Source: Deltaproteobacteria bacterium
GTDB taxonomy: Bacteria > UBA10199 > JACPAL01
NCBI GenBank assembly: GCA_016180845.1
Contig: JACPAK010000004.1
Location: 62,001 to 126,000, forward strand
Length of the DNA: 64,000 nt
Direction: 5' to 3'
Shown: piece after piece, positions 25,760 through 33,571 of the stretch
Layout of the letters: every line of letters begins with the position of its first letter
Position numbering within the stretch: the first letter of the stretch is position 1
Program-made: the position numbers and the translations under genes
Notes under the pieces: generated by a model
Seen by the model: only the letters and a program-made list of their open reading frames with translations
The model's database searches: none
What the model was told of the DNA's origin: nothing

Positions 25760-26559
25760 AAGGAAGGCTTTTCAAATTCGGTTGTCTCGTGATTGGGGTT
25801 GCCGTCGTCCTGGCGATCACAGCGCCGTTTCTCGTCGGAGATATTCATCACTTTACCCTTGAGAAACGTCTCCAGCCCCCTTCCCCCCAACACCTGCTGG
25901 GTCTGGATCTCGATGGGCGAGATCTCTTGGGGTTAATCCTCTACGGCACGAAACTCTCTCTCACAGTAAGCCTGGCGACTGTCTTTCTGAGCGGACTCTT
26001 CGGAAGTCTCGCGGGAATCATCGCCGGCACCCTCGGTGGTCGCTGGGATTCTTTCTTCATCTTTGTCACCGACACGGTCCTTTCATTCCCCTCTCTGCTT
26101 TTGATCATCGCGCTTGCCGCCTTTCAGAGAGAAAGCTCGGCCGCAACAGTCATCCTGATCCTGTCAGCAGTCGGGTGGGTCAGCTATGCCCGGATCGCGC
26201 GCGGGCAGGTTTTATCATTAAAAGAAAGGGAGTTCATCCTCGCCGCACAAGCGATCGGTGTCCCTTTTCGAAGACTCTGTCTCAGACATCTCCTGCCCAA
26301 CATGATCGGTCCACTTCTCGTGAATGCGACTTTTGCAATGGGAGGGGTGATCCTCGCCGAATCGACACTCTCCTTCTTGGGCTTGGGACTCCCGCCCGAT
26401 ATCCCTTCGTGGGGACGCCTGCTCGACCAGGGGGTTCAATATCTCTTGATCGCACCTCACCTCGCAATTTTCCCTGGCCTCGCGATGGCGCTGTTGATAC
26501 TGGCGTTTAATGTAGTCGGTGAAGGGTTAAGAGATTACTTTGATGTTAAAGAAAATTAG
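25756..26559 (+). CDS. ABC transporter permease, DppC/OppC type
   Basis: This 267-aa permease partner has the characteristic PPSPQHLLGLDLDGRDLLG-LILYGTKLSL region and the EAA loop REFILAAQAIGVPFRRLCLRHLLPN. It is slightly shorter at the N-terminus than usual DppC. It ends 20 nt inside nagZ. No DppD/DppF ATP-binding genes follow, so the importer must borrow ATPases encoded elsewhere. Confidence 0.93.
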   Translation: MKGRLFKFGCLVIGVAVVLAITAPFLVGDIHHFTLEKRLQPPSPQHLLGLDLDGRDLLGLILYGTKLSLTVSLATVFLSGLFGSLAGIIAGTLGGRWDSFFIFVTDTVLSFPSLLLIIALAAFQRESSAATVILILSAVGWVSYARIARGQVLSLKEREFILAAQAIGVPFRRLCLRHLLPNMIGPLLVNATFAMGGVILAESTLSFLGLGLPPDIPSWGRLLDQGVQYLLIAPHLAIFPGLAMALLILAFNVVGEGLRDYFDVKEN

Positions 26560-27595
26560 CCAACTTTTTATTTGGGGTTTTAGCGGCACCCGAGTTTCTC
26601 GGGATCTCAAGAAGGCCCTGCTCCAATACCCACCTGCCGGTCTGATCCTGTTCAAGCGAAACATCGAGTCCCCTCGTCAACTCCGTCATCTGACCAGTGA
26701 ACTCCAGTCACTCTCCGAAAAACCGCTCCTGATCGGAATCGACCAGGAGGGGGGGCGTGTCAGCCGACTCCCGGAACCCTTTACGCAATACCCCCCCGCG
26801 GCAACCTGGGGAGAAATTTATCAAAGGATGGGACACCGTGAGGGACAGAATTTTCTCCGGAGGATTGGACGCTATCTGGGACGCGAGCTAAAATCGGCCG
26901 GGATCAATCTCGACTTCGCCCCTGTCCTGGATGTCGACTCAAATCCGAAAAATCCAATCATTGGGGATCGCGCCTTCTCCACCAATCCGAATATTGTGAT
27001 TAAAACAACGATCCCCTTTTTCAAGGGGCTCCTGGATTCCGGAGTCATCCCTTGCGGAAAACATTTTCCAGGGCACGGAGACACGATGACCGATTCACAT
27101 CTCACACTCCCTGTCGTGAAAAAAACCAAAGCCGCTTTGGAAAAAACCGAGCTCGCTCCATTTCGAGCCGCAATTCAAGCGAAGATCCCGATGCTCATGA
27201 CCGCCCATGTCGTCTACCCTGCCTTGGATCCAAAAAATCCCGCGACCCTTTCGCGAAAAATCCTGACAAATTTTCTCCGAAAAAAATTACGGTTCAAAGG
27301 GATCGTGATCTCGGACGATCTGGATATGAAGGCGATTGCGAATCGATACTCGCTGACGGAGGCCTCCTCTCTGGCCTTCAACGCCGGTGTCGATCTCATT
27401 TTGATCTGCAAGGACTTTGAAAAAAGGGGATCAATTGTTGAAGGGCTTGCTAAAGAAGCAGAGAAGGGCCCAACACTGAGGGCGAGGCTTGCCGAGAGTC
27501 TTGGTCGAATTACTAATCCCATAGGGGTGGGTCCTGTCTTAAGGTTCCGCCCACCCGTGCTCACCCGTTGCGCGCGGGCGGGCGCCCGACCTTAA
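26540..27595 (+). CDS. nagZ: Beta-N-acetylglucosaminidase NagZ (GH3)
   Basis: NagZ removes GlcNAc from anhydro-muropeptides during cell-wall recycling. The GH3 signature is complete: IGIDQEGGRVSRLPEPF, KHFPGHGDTMTDSHLTLP with the catalytic His, and FKGIVISDDLDMKAI with the nucleophile Asp. The 351-aa length includes about 20 atypical C-terminal residues (from RFRPPVLTRC on) that are encoded by an 84-nt structured repeat, which also supplies the stop codon. The native end is probably near LGRITNP. It overlaps the permease by 20 nt and completes a murein-turnover block. Confidence 0.93.
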   Translation: MMLKKISQLFIWGFSGTRVSRDLKKALLQYPPAGLILFKRNIESPRQLRHLTSELQSLSEKPLLIGIDQEGGRVSRLPEPFTQYPPAATWGEIYQRMGHREGQNFLRRIGRYLGRELKSAGINLDFAPVLDVDSNPKNPIIGDRAFSTNPNIVIKTTIPFFKGLLDSGVIPCGKHFPGHGDTMTDSHLTLPVVKKTKAALEKTELAPFRAAIQAKIPMLMTAHVVYPALDPKNPATLSRKILTNFLRKKLRFKGIVISDDLDMKAIANRYSLTEASSLAFNAGVDLILICKDFEKRGSIVEGLAKEAEKGPTLRARLAESLGRITNPIGVGPVLRFRPPVLTRCARAGARP

Positions 27596-27607
27596 GCCAC
27601 CCACCCC
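27524..27607. repeat. 84-nt structured repeat, copy 1
   Basis: The outer stem GGGGTGGGT/ACCCACCCC (27524-27532 with 27599-27607) is followed by an unpaired CCTGT on the left and CC on the right. The inner stem CTTAAGGT/ACCTTAAG (27538-27545 with 27589-27596) encloses a 43-nt core (27546-27588). The core folds as CCGCCCACCCG against CGGGCGGGC with one mismatch. The identical core occurs at 45838-45880 with different but again complementary arms. This copy overlaps the end of nagZ. Confidence 0.8.
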
Positions 27608-27632
27608 AGAACGTTAATAAAGTTCCCGATCA

Positions 27633-27653
27633 GGGGTCTTAAAACCCCATTTT
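27633..27653 (+). terminator. Possible terminator after nagZ
   Basis: GGGGT (27633-27637) and ACCCC (27644-27648) form a 5-bp stem with a 6-nt loop, followed by ATTTT. It is short for an intrinsic terminator but lies 38 nt after the nagZ stop, at the end of a five-gene plus-strand set. Confidence 0.35.
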
Positions 27654-27740
27654 CCCTGTTATCCACAAGAGAACTCAACGGATTTTATGTAAAACAATAA
27701 CGATTTCATGGCTTTAAAATGGTGCCTGGTACCACCCTTT

Positions 27741-27757
27741 AGGCACCGGAATTGCAA
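27741..27757 (+). promoter_or_regulatory. Candidate sigma-54 (-24/-12) promoter
   Basis: AGGCACCGGAATTGCAA fits TGGCAC-N5-TTGCA except for A in place of the T before GG. GG (27742-27743) and GC (27754-27755) are 10 nt apart. The predicted start is near 27767, about 31 nt before the ATG at 27798, which has a strong GAGAGGAG site. A 7-bp inverted repeat GGTGCCT/AGGCACC (27721-27727 with 27741-27747) overlaps the -24 element and might hold a regulator. Confidence 0.6.
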
Positions 27758-27797
27758 AACAAAGGGTTGGAGGACCCTCATTTAGGGAGAGGAGTGT

Positions 27798-28835
27798 ATG
27801 GCAGACCCGATTAAAGAACGGCTAGAACGAAGAAATGAACAACATGATCTCATTCGAGAGCAGGTTGAGATTGAGACCCTTCGAGATGGATCTCAACAGG
27901 CAGCGACTGTTCGAAACCGCGATGTAGCACGTTCTCAGGATGCGGCAAAAACGAGGGTGGATCTCACAAGGGTTTCTGAATCAACTCGTTCCGATACTCC
28001 GAAAACTGACAAGGCTGCACCCACTGAAAAACCTCCCGAAAAACCACCGACCGGATTCAAAATCGCGGATGGCCGAGATCTCGAGAAGCTCATGGCGGGT
28101 CGTCCGCAACCGAAGGCACCGCCCGCTGAAGCGGCTCAGACTCGACGGGCCGATGCAAGGGCTGAGACACGAGCCCCACGTCCCGCAGCGGAAACCTCGA
28201 GACCCCCTGGCGCCACACGAATTGCCGAGGGACGCGCGGTCCAAGGAAGACGAGAAGCGGCAATTACCGAGCGTCCGAGAAATGATCAAATTCCACGAGA
28301 GCAGCTCCGCCCTGGAAACCAAAAACCTCTAACAACAGCCCAAAGACAAGGTTTAGTGGCCCAGATGCGGGCTTATATGGCAAAGCTTCTCAGACCCAGT
28401 AAGCCAGCCTCTGCTGACGGTATGAAAAATCTCCATGCAGGTGTGGCTCACAAAAAAGCTGCCGGCGGCCTTCCCCTCTCAAAAACAGGCCCTCTTCCGA
28501 AAGGGACCTCTTCTCCAACATCCGGCTCTCCCGCCCTCGCCTCAAAAGGACCCTTCACCGCAGAAGCAAGGGATAAATCTCCTGTTATTGAAGCAGGAAA
28601 GATCCTGGCCTTTGACGGACAAGCGGGAGATGCAGAAACCCAAGCCCAAGTCTGTGACCGGCGTGATGCCTTCTGTCGATTGGGCGCCGGAGAATCACCT
28701 CTCGTCTTTGATGCAGGGGCCTGGCATGAGGTCCAGCAGGAAAGAAGCCGGCCGATTCAGGTTCGAATTGCCAATAATGGAAACGCCGATCACCGGAGGG
28801 TCGAGGCGCTCCGAGGTCGACAAGCGAAGACTTAA
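27798..28835 (+). CDS. Hypothetical disordered Pro/Ala/Arg-rich protein
   Basis: This 345-aa protein of no recognisable family is rich in Ala, Pro, Arg, Lys and Glu, and probably mostly disordered. The N-terminus (MADPIKERLERRNEQHDLIREQVE) looks helical. Two short similar motifs, FKIADGRDLEKL (about 87-98) and TRIAEGRAVQGR (about 140-151), recur. A helix near 180-200 (LTTAQRQGLVAQMRAYMAKLL) and a short folded tail with two cysteines (QVCDRRDAFCRLGAGESPLVFDAGAWHEV) end the protein. No signal peptide or membrane segment is seen. It lies behind a candidate sigma-54 promoter and its N-terminus resembles those of the later MAD/MAE genes. Confidence 0.65.
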   Translation: MADPIKERLERRNEQHDLIREQVEIETLRDGSQQAATVRNRDVARSQDAAKTRVDLTRVSESTRSDTPKTDKAAPTEKPPEKPPTGFKIADGRDLEKLMAGRPQPKAPPAEAAQTRRADARAETRAPRPAAETSRPPGATRIAEGRAVQGRREAAITERPRNDQIPREQLRPGNQKPLTTAQRQGLVAQMRAYMAKLLRPSKPASADGMKNLHAGVAHKKAAGGLPLSKTGPLPKGTSSPTSGSPALASKGPFTAEARDKSPVIEAGKILAFDGQAGDAETQAQVCDRRDAFCRLGAGESPLVFDAGAWHEVQQERSRPIQVRIANNGNADHRRVEALRGRQAKT

Positions 28836-29062
28836 AGTTTTCCTTGCTGATCCAGTTTCTTCAGCTCTTCAAAACCACCGATCAGTTTCCCATCAATAAA
28901 AATCTGCGGCACCGTCTTCCATCCGGTCTTCTCGACCAAGGCATCAAACTCCTCGTCCGCTGAGACGTCAATCTCCTCAAAGGGAAGTTTTTTACTCGTG
29001 AGCAGATCCTTCGCGGCGCGACAGTAGGAGCAATAGTGAGCGGTATAAACCTTGATTTTCAT
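28832..29062 (-). CDS. grxC: Glutaredoxin, GrxC type
   Basis: This 76-aa dithiol glutaredoxin starts at ATG 29062 (MKIKVYTAHYCSYCRAAK); an upstream in-frame ATG adds 12 unlikely residues. The active site is CSYC instead of the common CPYC, and the glutathione-binding block TVPQIFIDGKLIGGFEEL is intact. It reduces protein disulfides using glutathione. It is convergent with the disordered-protein gene (4-nt overlap) and divergent from rmuC. Confidence 0.9.
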   Translation of the reverse strand: MKIKVYTAHYCSYCRAAKDLLTSKKLPFEEIDVSADEEFDALVEKTGWKTVPQIFIDGKLIGGFEELKKLDQQGKL

Positions 29063-29125
29063 TTCAATAAAAACATAAGAGTTTCTGATTGCTTTCACAA
29101 GGGGACAAAATTAAGATCGCCACTA

Positions 29126-30187
29126 ATGTCCCTTTTGATTGTCTCGATCCTTCTTTCAGGTCTTGTCCTGGTAACGCTTCTGGGCATTCTATTCCGACGT
29201 CGTGATCCGACATCACTTCTTTTGAAACAAGAGATCGATCATCTGCGCCAAACCCAGGAGTCAAACTCAAAACAGGTCAGTGATCAACTTGGCAAACTAA
29301 CAGGTGAAATCGGACTCCGGCTCGAGGAAAGCCTCAAACATTTTCGAGAGGCGAACAAACATGTCGGTGACCGGCTTGATAACGCCGCTCGTGTTGTGGG
29401 CGAGGTCCAGAACCGGCTTGGAAAATTAGAGGTGGCGACCGAACAGATCCATGCCGTCGGTCGGGATATCGCCACGCTGCAGGAATCGCTGCGATCCCCG
29501 AAATTCCGTGGAGGTTTTGGAGAATTCACGTTGGAGACGATCCTCTCCCAAATCCTTCCGGGAGAATTCTTTACACTTCAATATCGTTATAAAAGTGGAG
29601 AGATCGTTGATGCCGTGATTCAGACGAAAGAAGGCCTGATCCCGGTCGACTCAAAATTTCCACTCCCGAATTTTAAAAGAATTATCGAGGCGCCAACCGA
29701 CGAAGAAAAAAAATCAGCGCGTAAGGATTTCGTCCGTGACGTTCGGAAACATGTCGATGACATCGTTAAATACATACGTCCTGAGGAAGGGACACTCCCC
29801 TTCGCCCTTATGTATATCCCCGCGGAGAATGTTTATTACGAAACAATAATCAAGGAAGACGAGGTCGGGAGCGAATTTCTGGATTATGCGCAGAAGAAAC
29901 GCGTCTTTCCCGTCTCACCGAACAGTTTCTACGCCTACCTCCAGACGATCGCGATTGGACTCCGTGGAATGAAGATCGAAGAATGGGCAAAGACAATCGA
30001 TGCCAATTTGCAGAGCCTGAAACAGGACCTCGGTCGTTTCGTCGAGGAGTTTTCGCAAGTCGGTGGACATCTCAAAAATCTCCGACTGAAATACGAATCG
30101 GCCGAGAAACGTCTCGAGCGTTTCCAGGACGACCTCACCACCCTCGAGGTTCCCACCGAAAATAAAAAACTGCTGAAGACCGCCTGA
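29126..30187 (+). CDS. rmuC: RmuC-family DNA recombination protein
   Basis: This is a 353-aa protein from ATG 29126 (MSLLIVSILLSG). It has an N-terminal membrane segment, a coiled coil (about 35-110), and the RmuC PD-(D/E)xK-like nuclease region (GGFGEFTLETILSQILPGEFFTLQYRYKSGEIVDAVI followed by LIPVDSKFPLPNF). RmuC limits inversions at repeats and is thought to be a nuclease. The longer frame starting at 29036 would overlap grxC and lacks homology. It converges on nadK with no gap. Confidence 0.9.
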   Translation: MSLLIVSILLSGLVLVTLLGILFRRRDPTSLLLKQEIDHLRQTQESNSKQVSDQLGKLTGEIGLRLEESLKHFREANKHVGDRLDNAARVVGEVQNRLGKLEVATEQIHAVGRDIATLQESLRSPKFRGGFGEFTLETILSQILPGEFFTLQYRYKSGEIVDAVIQTKEGLIPVDSKFPLPNFKRIIEAPTDEEKKSARKDFVRDVRKHVDDIVKYIRPEEGTLPFALMYIPAENVYYETIIKEDEVGSEFLDYAQKKRVFPVSPNSFYAYLQTIAIGLRGMKIEEWAKTIDANLQSLKQDLGRFVEEFSQVGGHLKNLRLKYESAEKRLERFQDDLTTLEVPTENKKLLKTA

Positions 30188-31054
30188 TCACCACACGGCG
30201 TACAGAGGCTGGTTCGATTGGCAGACGGTAAATTTCTCTCCGCGACGGAGCGGAAACATCAGGTGCGGCCCATCGACATAAATCGCCGCCTCGTCCATCA
30301 TGGAAAGAATCTTTATTTCCTGAGCAGGGCTAACAATCCTTTTAAGCAACCGATACCGATTCCCAAAAGGTTGATAAGGTTCGCGGACGACAAATTGAAA
30401 TTTTTTTGAGGTCACTGGAAGGACGCGACCCCCTGCCGAATGGATCGCTGCTGTTGAGCCCGGAGCCGGAGCGATCCAGATACCGGAGGATTTTTGTTCC
30501 TCCTCGATACGACCGATACTCAAAAGATAGCGCGTTGTCCCCGCCGGATGGCAATTGGTAAACAGAATATCGTTGAGTACAAGAGGCACCCTCTCTCCCC
30601 GAGGGAGCCGCACCAAAAGACGTGCAAGCCTTTGGAGACGAAATTTGCCCCGAAGGATCGCCATCATTTTCTGTCTGAAATTTTTACGATACGTACGACA
30701 ATAATAACCAACCGATTGGGAGGGAGCGGAGTTAATCCCCATCAGGAGTTGATCACTCACATAGTGAGAGGCCTCGAGGAATGTCCCATCCCCTCCGATC
30801 GTCAAAATCAGGTTATATCCTAGAACCTCCTTCAGATAATATCTTTGTCGAATGACAAACGGAATCCCGAGAGAAGCAAGATCCTCCTGAACCTGCCAAA
30901 AGGTCTCGAGATGTTCCTGATGGATCTTCTTCGATCCCCCGATCGCCACACTCCTCTCACGAACGAGCCTCAAGTAGTTGGGATCTTTTTCCTGAAGCGC
31001 ATGCTCCTCGTAGGAGCTCTTTTTGTAAACGATAAGGACTTTCTTAATTTTCAT
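30188..31054 (-). CDS. nadK: NAD kinase
   Basis: This 288-aa enzyme phosphorylates NAD to NADP. The glycine-rich GGDGTFLEASHYV block (about 86-98), the NSAPSQSVGYYC region and the second lobe with SGIWIAPAPGSTAAIHSAGG are visible. The substitution pattern (NSAPS in place of the usual N-x-G-x-L-G-F) resembles the NADK2-like branch. It ends immediately after rmuC (convergent) and starts head-to-head with the nadD-like gene, 22 nt apart. Both act in NAD metabolism. Confidence 0.88.
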   Translation of the reverse strand: MKIKKVLIVYKKSSYEEHALQEKDPNYLRLVRERSVAIGGSKKIHQEHLETFWQVQEDLASLGIPFVIRQRYYLKEVLGYNLILTIGGDGTFLEASHYVSDQLLMGINSAPSQSVGYYCRTYRKNFRQKMMAILRGKFRLQRLARLLVRLPRGERVPLVLNDILFTNCHPAGTTRYLLSIGRIEEEQKSSGIWIAPAPGSTAAIHSAGGRVLPVTSKKFQFVVREPYQPFGNRYRLLKRIVSPAQEIKILSMMDEAAIYVDGPHLMFPLRRGEKFTVCQSNQPLYAVW

Positions 31055-31076
31055 GAATTGCTATATACAGATCGAA

Positions 31077-31574
31077 ATGCGATCGCGCAAGAAACAGATT
31101 GCCCTCTTCGGAGGCTCTTTCAATCCCCCTCACGAGGGACATCGGGAAATCGTCAGGCGTATTGCCCAGAGAAAAACAATCGATGAGGTCTGGATCTTGC
31201 CGGTGTACAAGCACCCGTTTGGAAAGAAACTTCTCTCCTTCAAAAAGAGAGTCTCTCTCTGTCGTCAATATTTTAACTCCCCCACTTTGAAAAAGGGGGG
31301 GCGGGGGGGGGGATTTTTCAGAAAAATCCGAATCAAATCCTACGAACACCGCCCCCACGCGACCGGTTTCACCATCGACCTTGTCCAGTACCTTAAAAAG
31401 AAGTTCCCTACTTACCGCTTCTCGTGGGTCATGGGGGCGGATACTTACCGAGAGAGAAAGAAGTGGAAGGATTTTGGTGGGCTCAAGAAATTAGTCCGGT
31501 TCATCATTTTTCCAAGAGGACCGCGATCACCGATTCCCCATATCTCGAGCACTGAAATCAGAAAAACGCTCTGA
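31077..31574 (+). CDS. Nicotinate/nicotinamide-nucleotide adenylyltransferase-like protein
   Basis: This 165-aa nucleotidyltransferase of the NadD/NMNAT superfamily starts at ATG 31077 (MRSRKKQIALFGGSFNPPHEGH). The GGSFNPPHEGH (T/H-x-G-H) motif and the C-terminal ISSTEIRKTL are diagnostic. It makes the dinucleotide NaAD or NAD from ATP and the mononucleotide. Residues about 67-80 (SPTLKKGGRGGGFF) are encoded by a palindromic poly-C/G repeat inserted in frame. The protein ends right after the SSTEIR motif, shorter than most NadD. It may belong to an adenylyltransferase subfamily other than NadD. Confidence 0.8.
   Translation: MRSRKKQIALFGGSFNPPHEGHREIVRRIAQRKTIDEVWILPVYKHPFGKKLLSFKKRVSLCRQYFNSPTLKKGGRGGGFFRKIRIKSYEHRPHATGFTIDLVQYLKKKFPTYRFSWVMGADTYRERKKWKDFGGLKKLVRFIIFPRGPRSPIPHISSTEIRKTL
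31277..31317. repeat. Poly-C/poly-G palindromic repeat inside the nadD-like gene
   Basis: CTCCCCCACTTTGAAAAAGG followed by two G-runs interrupted by one C and then GATTTTT is the same type as the larger element at 48426-48506 (CCCCC-TTT...AAA-GGGGG...GGGGATTTT). It keeps the reading frame open and adds about 14 Gly/Lys/Arg-rich residues. The long G-runs make this place prone to sequencing error, so the local frame should be treated with care. Confidence 0.6.
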
Positions 31575-31716
31575 GTGAGGACTCATTCCCCCACCCCTCA
31601 CTGCGTCAAAAAAATCGAATAATCTCGTTGATTTGAACAGATAGCGACGCGTCACATTATTTTCGCAACTCTCATCCACCCTTTTCGATTTGGACGGTAG
31701 AAAAGGGGGACAAACT

Positions 31717-31733
31717 TTGACATGTCGCGACAT
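31717..31733 (+). promoter_or_regulatory. TTGACA with overlapping 12-bp palindrome
   Basis: In the 346-nt gap before the unknown operon, TTGACA (31717-31722) abuts the perfect palindrome ATGTCGCGACAT (31722-31733). No good -10 is found at 16-18 nt. It may be an operator or an orphan -35. Apart from this and the inverted element at 31785, I see nothing in 31575-31920. Confidence 0.3.
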
Positions 31734-31784
31734 ACAGGTGGGGCAACAATCGAAGGAATTAGCCGAGAATATTAATGTCATGAA

Positions 31785-31907
31785 GGCTGGTGAAAAAGGT
31801 CTCAGATGCAAGGCGACCGCTGAGGCCCGACTGAGGCGTACTTGGACCGTACGCCGCAAGGAGTGGCCGAAGAGGGCAACGAAGCAGATGAGCCTTTATC
31901 AGCAGCC
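31785..31907. repeat. 123-nt inverted-repeat element upstream of unknown operon
   Basis: The ends GGCTGGTGAAAAAGGTCTCA (31785-31804) and TGAGCCTTTATCAGCAGCC (31889-31907) are imperfect inverted repeats, with 17 or more positions matching. Inside is a perfect hairpin GCGTAC-TTGGACC-GTACGC. The composition (GATGCAAGGCGACC..., GCAACGAAGCAGATGAG) is that of a dispersed noncoding palindromic repeat widespread in deltaproteobacterial-type genomes. It has no coding capacity of its own and ends 13 nt before the next start codon, so it must be in the mRNA leader or contain the promoter. Confidence 0.65.
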
Positions 31908-31920
31908 GAGGAGGGTTTAA

Positions 31921-32661
31921 GTGGCTGAGACCGGGGGCATCAATCCCCTTAAAAAGGCATTTGAGGCGGCTCTTGTTGGCGATGGGATCGTCAAGGAGGG
32001 AGAACGCGCGGCGATTGAGGCGGCGGTCGATTCTCTGGCAACATCTCCTGATGCGATCGAAGAGGCGCTCCATACAATCTACTGGGGAAGTGGTGTCATC
32101 ACACCTGCCGTCCTCGATCCCCTAAAAGCGAAGCTTCAAGCAGCCGGGATTTCCACCGCCACTTTGGACAGGATTCGAGCGAGTTATGATCAGCAAACTC
32201 ACTGGGCGAAGAAGATCCTACTCCCCCTTGCAAAAGATGGACTCACCACCGACGAACTAAAGCATGTTTTTAATACCGGTGACGGAGAGCTTGGCCTTCG
32301 GCTCTTCATGAATCATTGGGGGGTCGGCGCCATCAATCTCTTTTTGGATGAGGTGATCACACTCGCCTCTTCAGGAACCAAGATCTGGATTGAAGAGGGG
32401 GGACTCGTCTTGATCGAAAATCAGCTCGTCTCTCTCGGTGTCCGAAAGGAACTGATCGATCGAGCCCTGAAAATTAAGCCTCCAGAAAAGAAACAGTCAA
32501 AGGAAAGCACTGAGGAGCGAAGGAGAAGAATAGAGAAAGAGAAAGAAACGGCAGAGGCCGAGAGACAAAGGAAGGCCAATGAGGAGGCTGAGCGATTAAG
32601 AAAAGCAGCACCACCAAAAGGAGACGGGGCTGCAGCGCCTCGCCTTCCACAAGGATTTTAA
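31921..32661 (+). CDS. Unknown operon gene 1, helical protein with charged tail
   Basis: This 246-aa protein is of no recognised family. The start is GTG 31921 with GAGGAGG just upstream. The body (1-190) is mostly helical (LKKAFEAALVGDGIVKEGERAAIEAAVDSL, TDELKHVFNTGDGELGLRLFMNHWGVGAINLFLDEV) and reads like helical or EF-hand-like pairs without canonical calcium ligands. From about 195 a Lys/Glu/Arg coiled coil (RRRRIEKEKETAEAERQRKANEEAERLRKA) precedes a Pro/Gly tail. No signal peptide is seen. The stop codon abuts the next start directly, marking the beginning of a long operon. Confidence 0.65.
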   Translation: MAETGGINPLKKAFEAALVGDGIVKEGERAAIEAAVDSLATSPDAIEEALHTIYWGSGVITPAVLDPLKAKLQAAGISTATLDRIRASYDQQTHWAKKILLPLAKDGLTTDELKHVFNTGDGELGLRLFMNHWGVGAINLFLDEVITLASSGTKIWIEEGGLVLIENQLVSLGVRKELIDRALKIKPPEKKQSKESTEERRRRIEKEKETAEAERQRKANEEAERLRKAAPPKGDGAAAPRLPQGF

Positions 32662-33561
32662 ATGAGCACTGAAATCTTCTGCCATTATGAAAACTTCAAC
32701 CCACTGAATCAGGAGGAGTACTATCTCTCGAAGACGGTTGTCGGTCTTGCAAACAAGATCCTCTGCGAACAGGTCGATCGATTCTTGCAACCAGGGGAGA
32801 GCATCCCGATCGCTCCATTAAACAATAAAAAACTCCAAAATACCTGGGCAAGTTTTATTGAATCAAAGAGAAATCCGTCGACCTACCAAAAATTTGGGGC
32901 CGAGGAAGATGCGGAAAAAACTCTGAAGCGCCTCCAAAAATACAATGCCAACGGTGACGACCAGGTGACCTACGAAGAGATTGTTGATGGACTTAAGCTC
33001 GAGATTCAGGAGGCATCTGTCCCTCTCTCTTCTGTGGAAGGGATGCTCGATAAACTTGTTGCGGAACGGGCTGAATCATTCCGCGCCCTCTCCACCCTCT
33101 ATCTGTTTGCAAAGAATCCGAAGAAGAAGATCGAGGCAAAGAGGGAATACACCCCCAAGTTTGCGCGACCGGCGGCCGGCGCGATCTGGCTCTCCGGTGC
33201 GATCATGACCTATGCCGTTCCGATTCGATATGCGTTGTGGCCAATCTGCAGTCTCATCTCATGGAGGACCAGTCTCGCAAGCGAAACCTCATGGCTTGTG
33301 ACACGATGGCTCCGTCAGACCCCGTTTGTCTGGCCGCTCATGAGATGGCCATCACTGATAAGGGTCGGAGGACTCGTCCCTTTAAGTATCGGCGCGATTC
33401 TCCTGACAACAGGGGTTCTCTATGCAGGGGCGATGGGGCTGAATTATCTGTTCTCTCGAGGAAACGAAGAGAACTCTTTCTTGAAGAAGATTGGAAAGAA
33501 CAAGGCGGAGCCTTTTTTCACCGGTCTCGTGGAGAAGGCAACGTCACTGATCCCGGATTAA
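32662..33561 (+). CDS. Unknown operon gene 2, EF-hand-like loop plus membrane helices
   Basis: This 299-aa protein is not assignable. Residues about 90-110 contain an EF-hand-like loop (KYNANGDDQVTYEEIVDGLKL; N-x-N-x-D-D-x-V-x-x-x-E) in a helical context, so calcium binding is possible although the first ligand is Asn and the usual Gly is Asp. The C-terminal half has two hydrophobic regions (AGAIWLSGAIMTYAVPIRYALWPICSLI and RVGGLVPLSIGAILLTTGVLYAGAMGL) that look like inner-membrane helices. No signal peptide is present. It begins on the base after the previous stop, so it is surely co-translated. Confidence 0.65.
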   Translation: MSTEIFCHYENFNPLNQEEYYLSKTVVGLANKILCEQVDRFLQPGESIPIAPLNNKKLQNTWASFIESKRNPSTYQKFGAEEDAEKTLKRLQKYNANGDDQVTYEEIVDGLKLEIQEASVPLSSVEGMLDKLVAERAESFRALSTLYLFAKNPKKKIEAKREYTPKFARPAAGAIWLSGAIMTYAVPIRYALWPICSLISWRTSLASETSWLVTRWLRQTPFVWPLMRWPSLIRVGGLVPLSIGAILLTTGVLYAGAMGLNYLFSRGNEENSFLKKIGKNKAEPFFTGLVEKATSLIPD

Positions 33562-33571
33562 TGGAGCGAAG

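Noticed and set aside
28435-28899. 154-aa plus-strand frame overlapping the disordered protein and grxC
   Set aside because: It overlaps two better genes; its Pro/Gln/Lys composition comes from the shifted frame of a Pro/Ala-rich gene.
31690-31920. 76-aa frame before the unknown operon
   Set aside because: Most of it is translation of the 123-nt inverted-repeat element; the product is an Arg/Lys-rich artefact.
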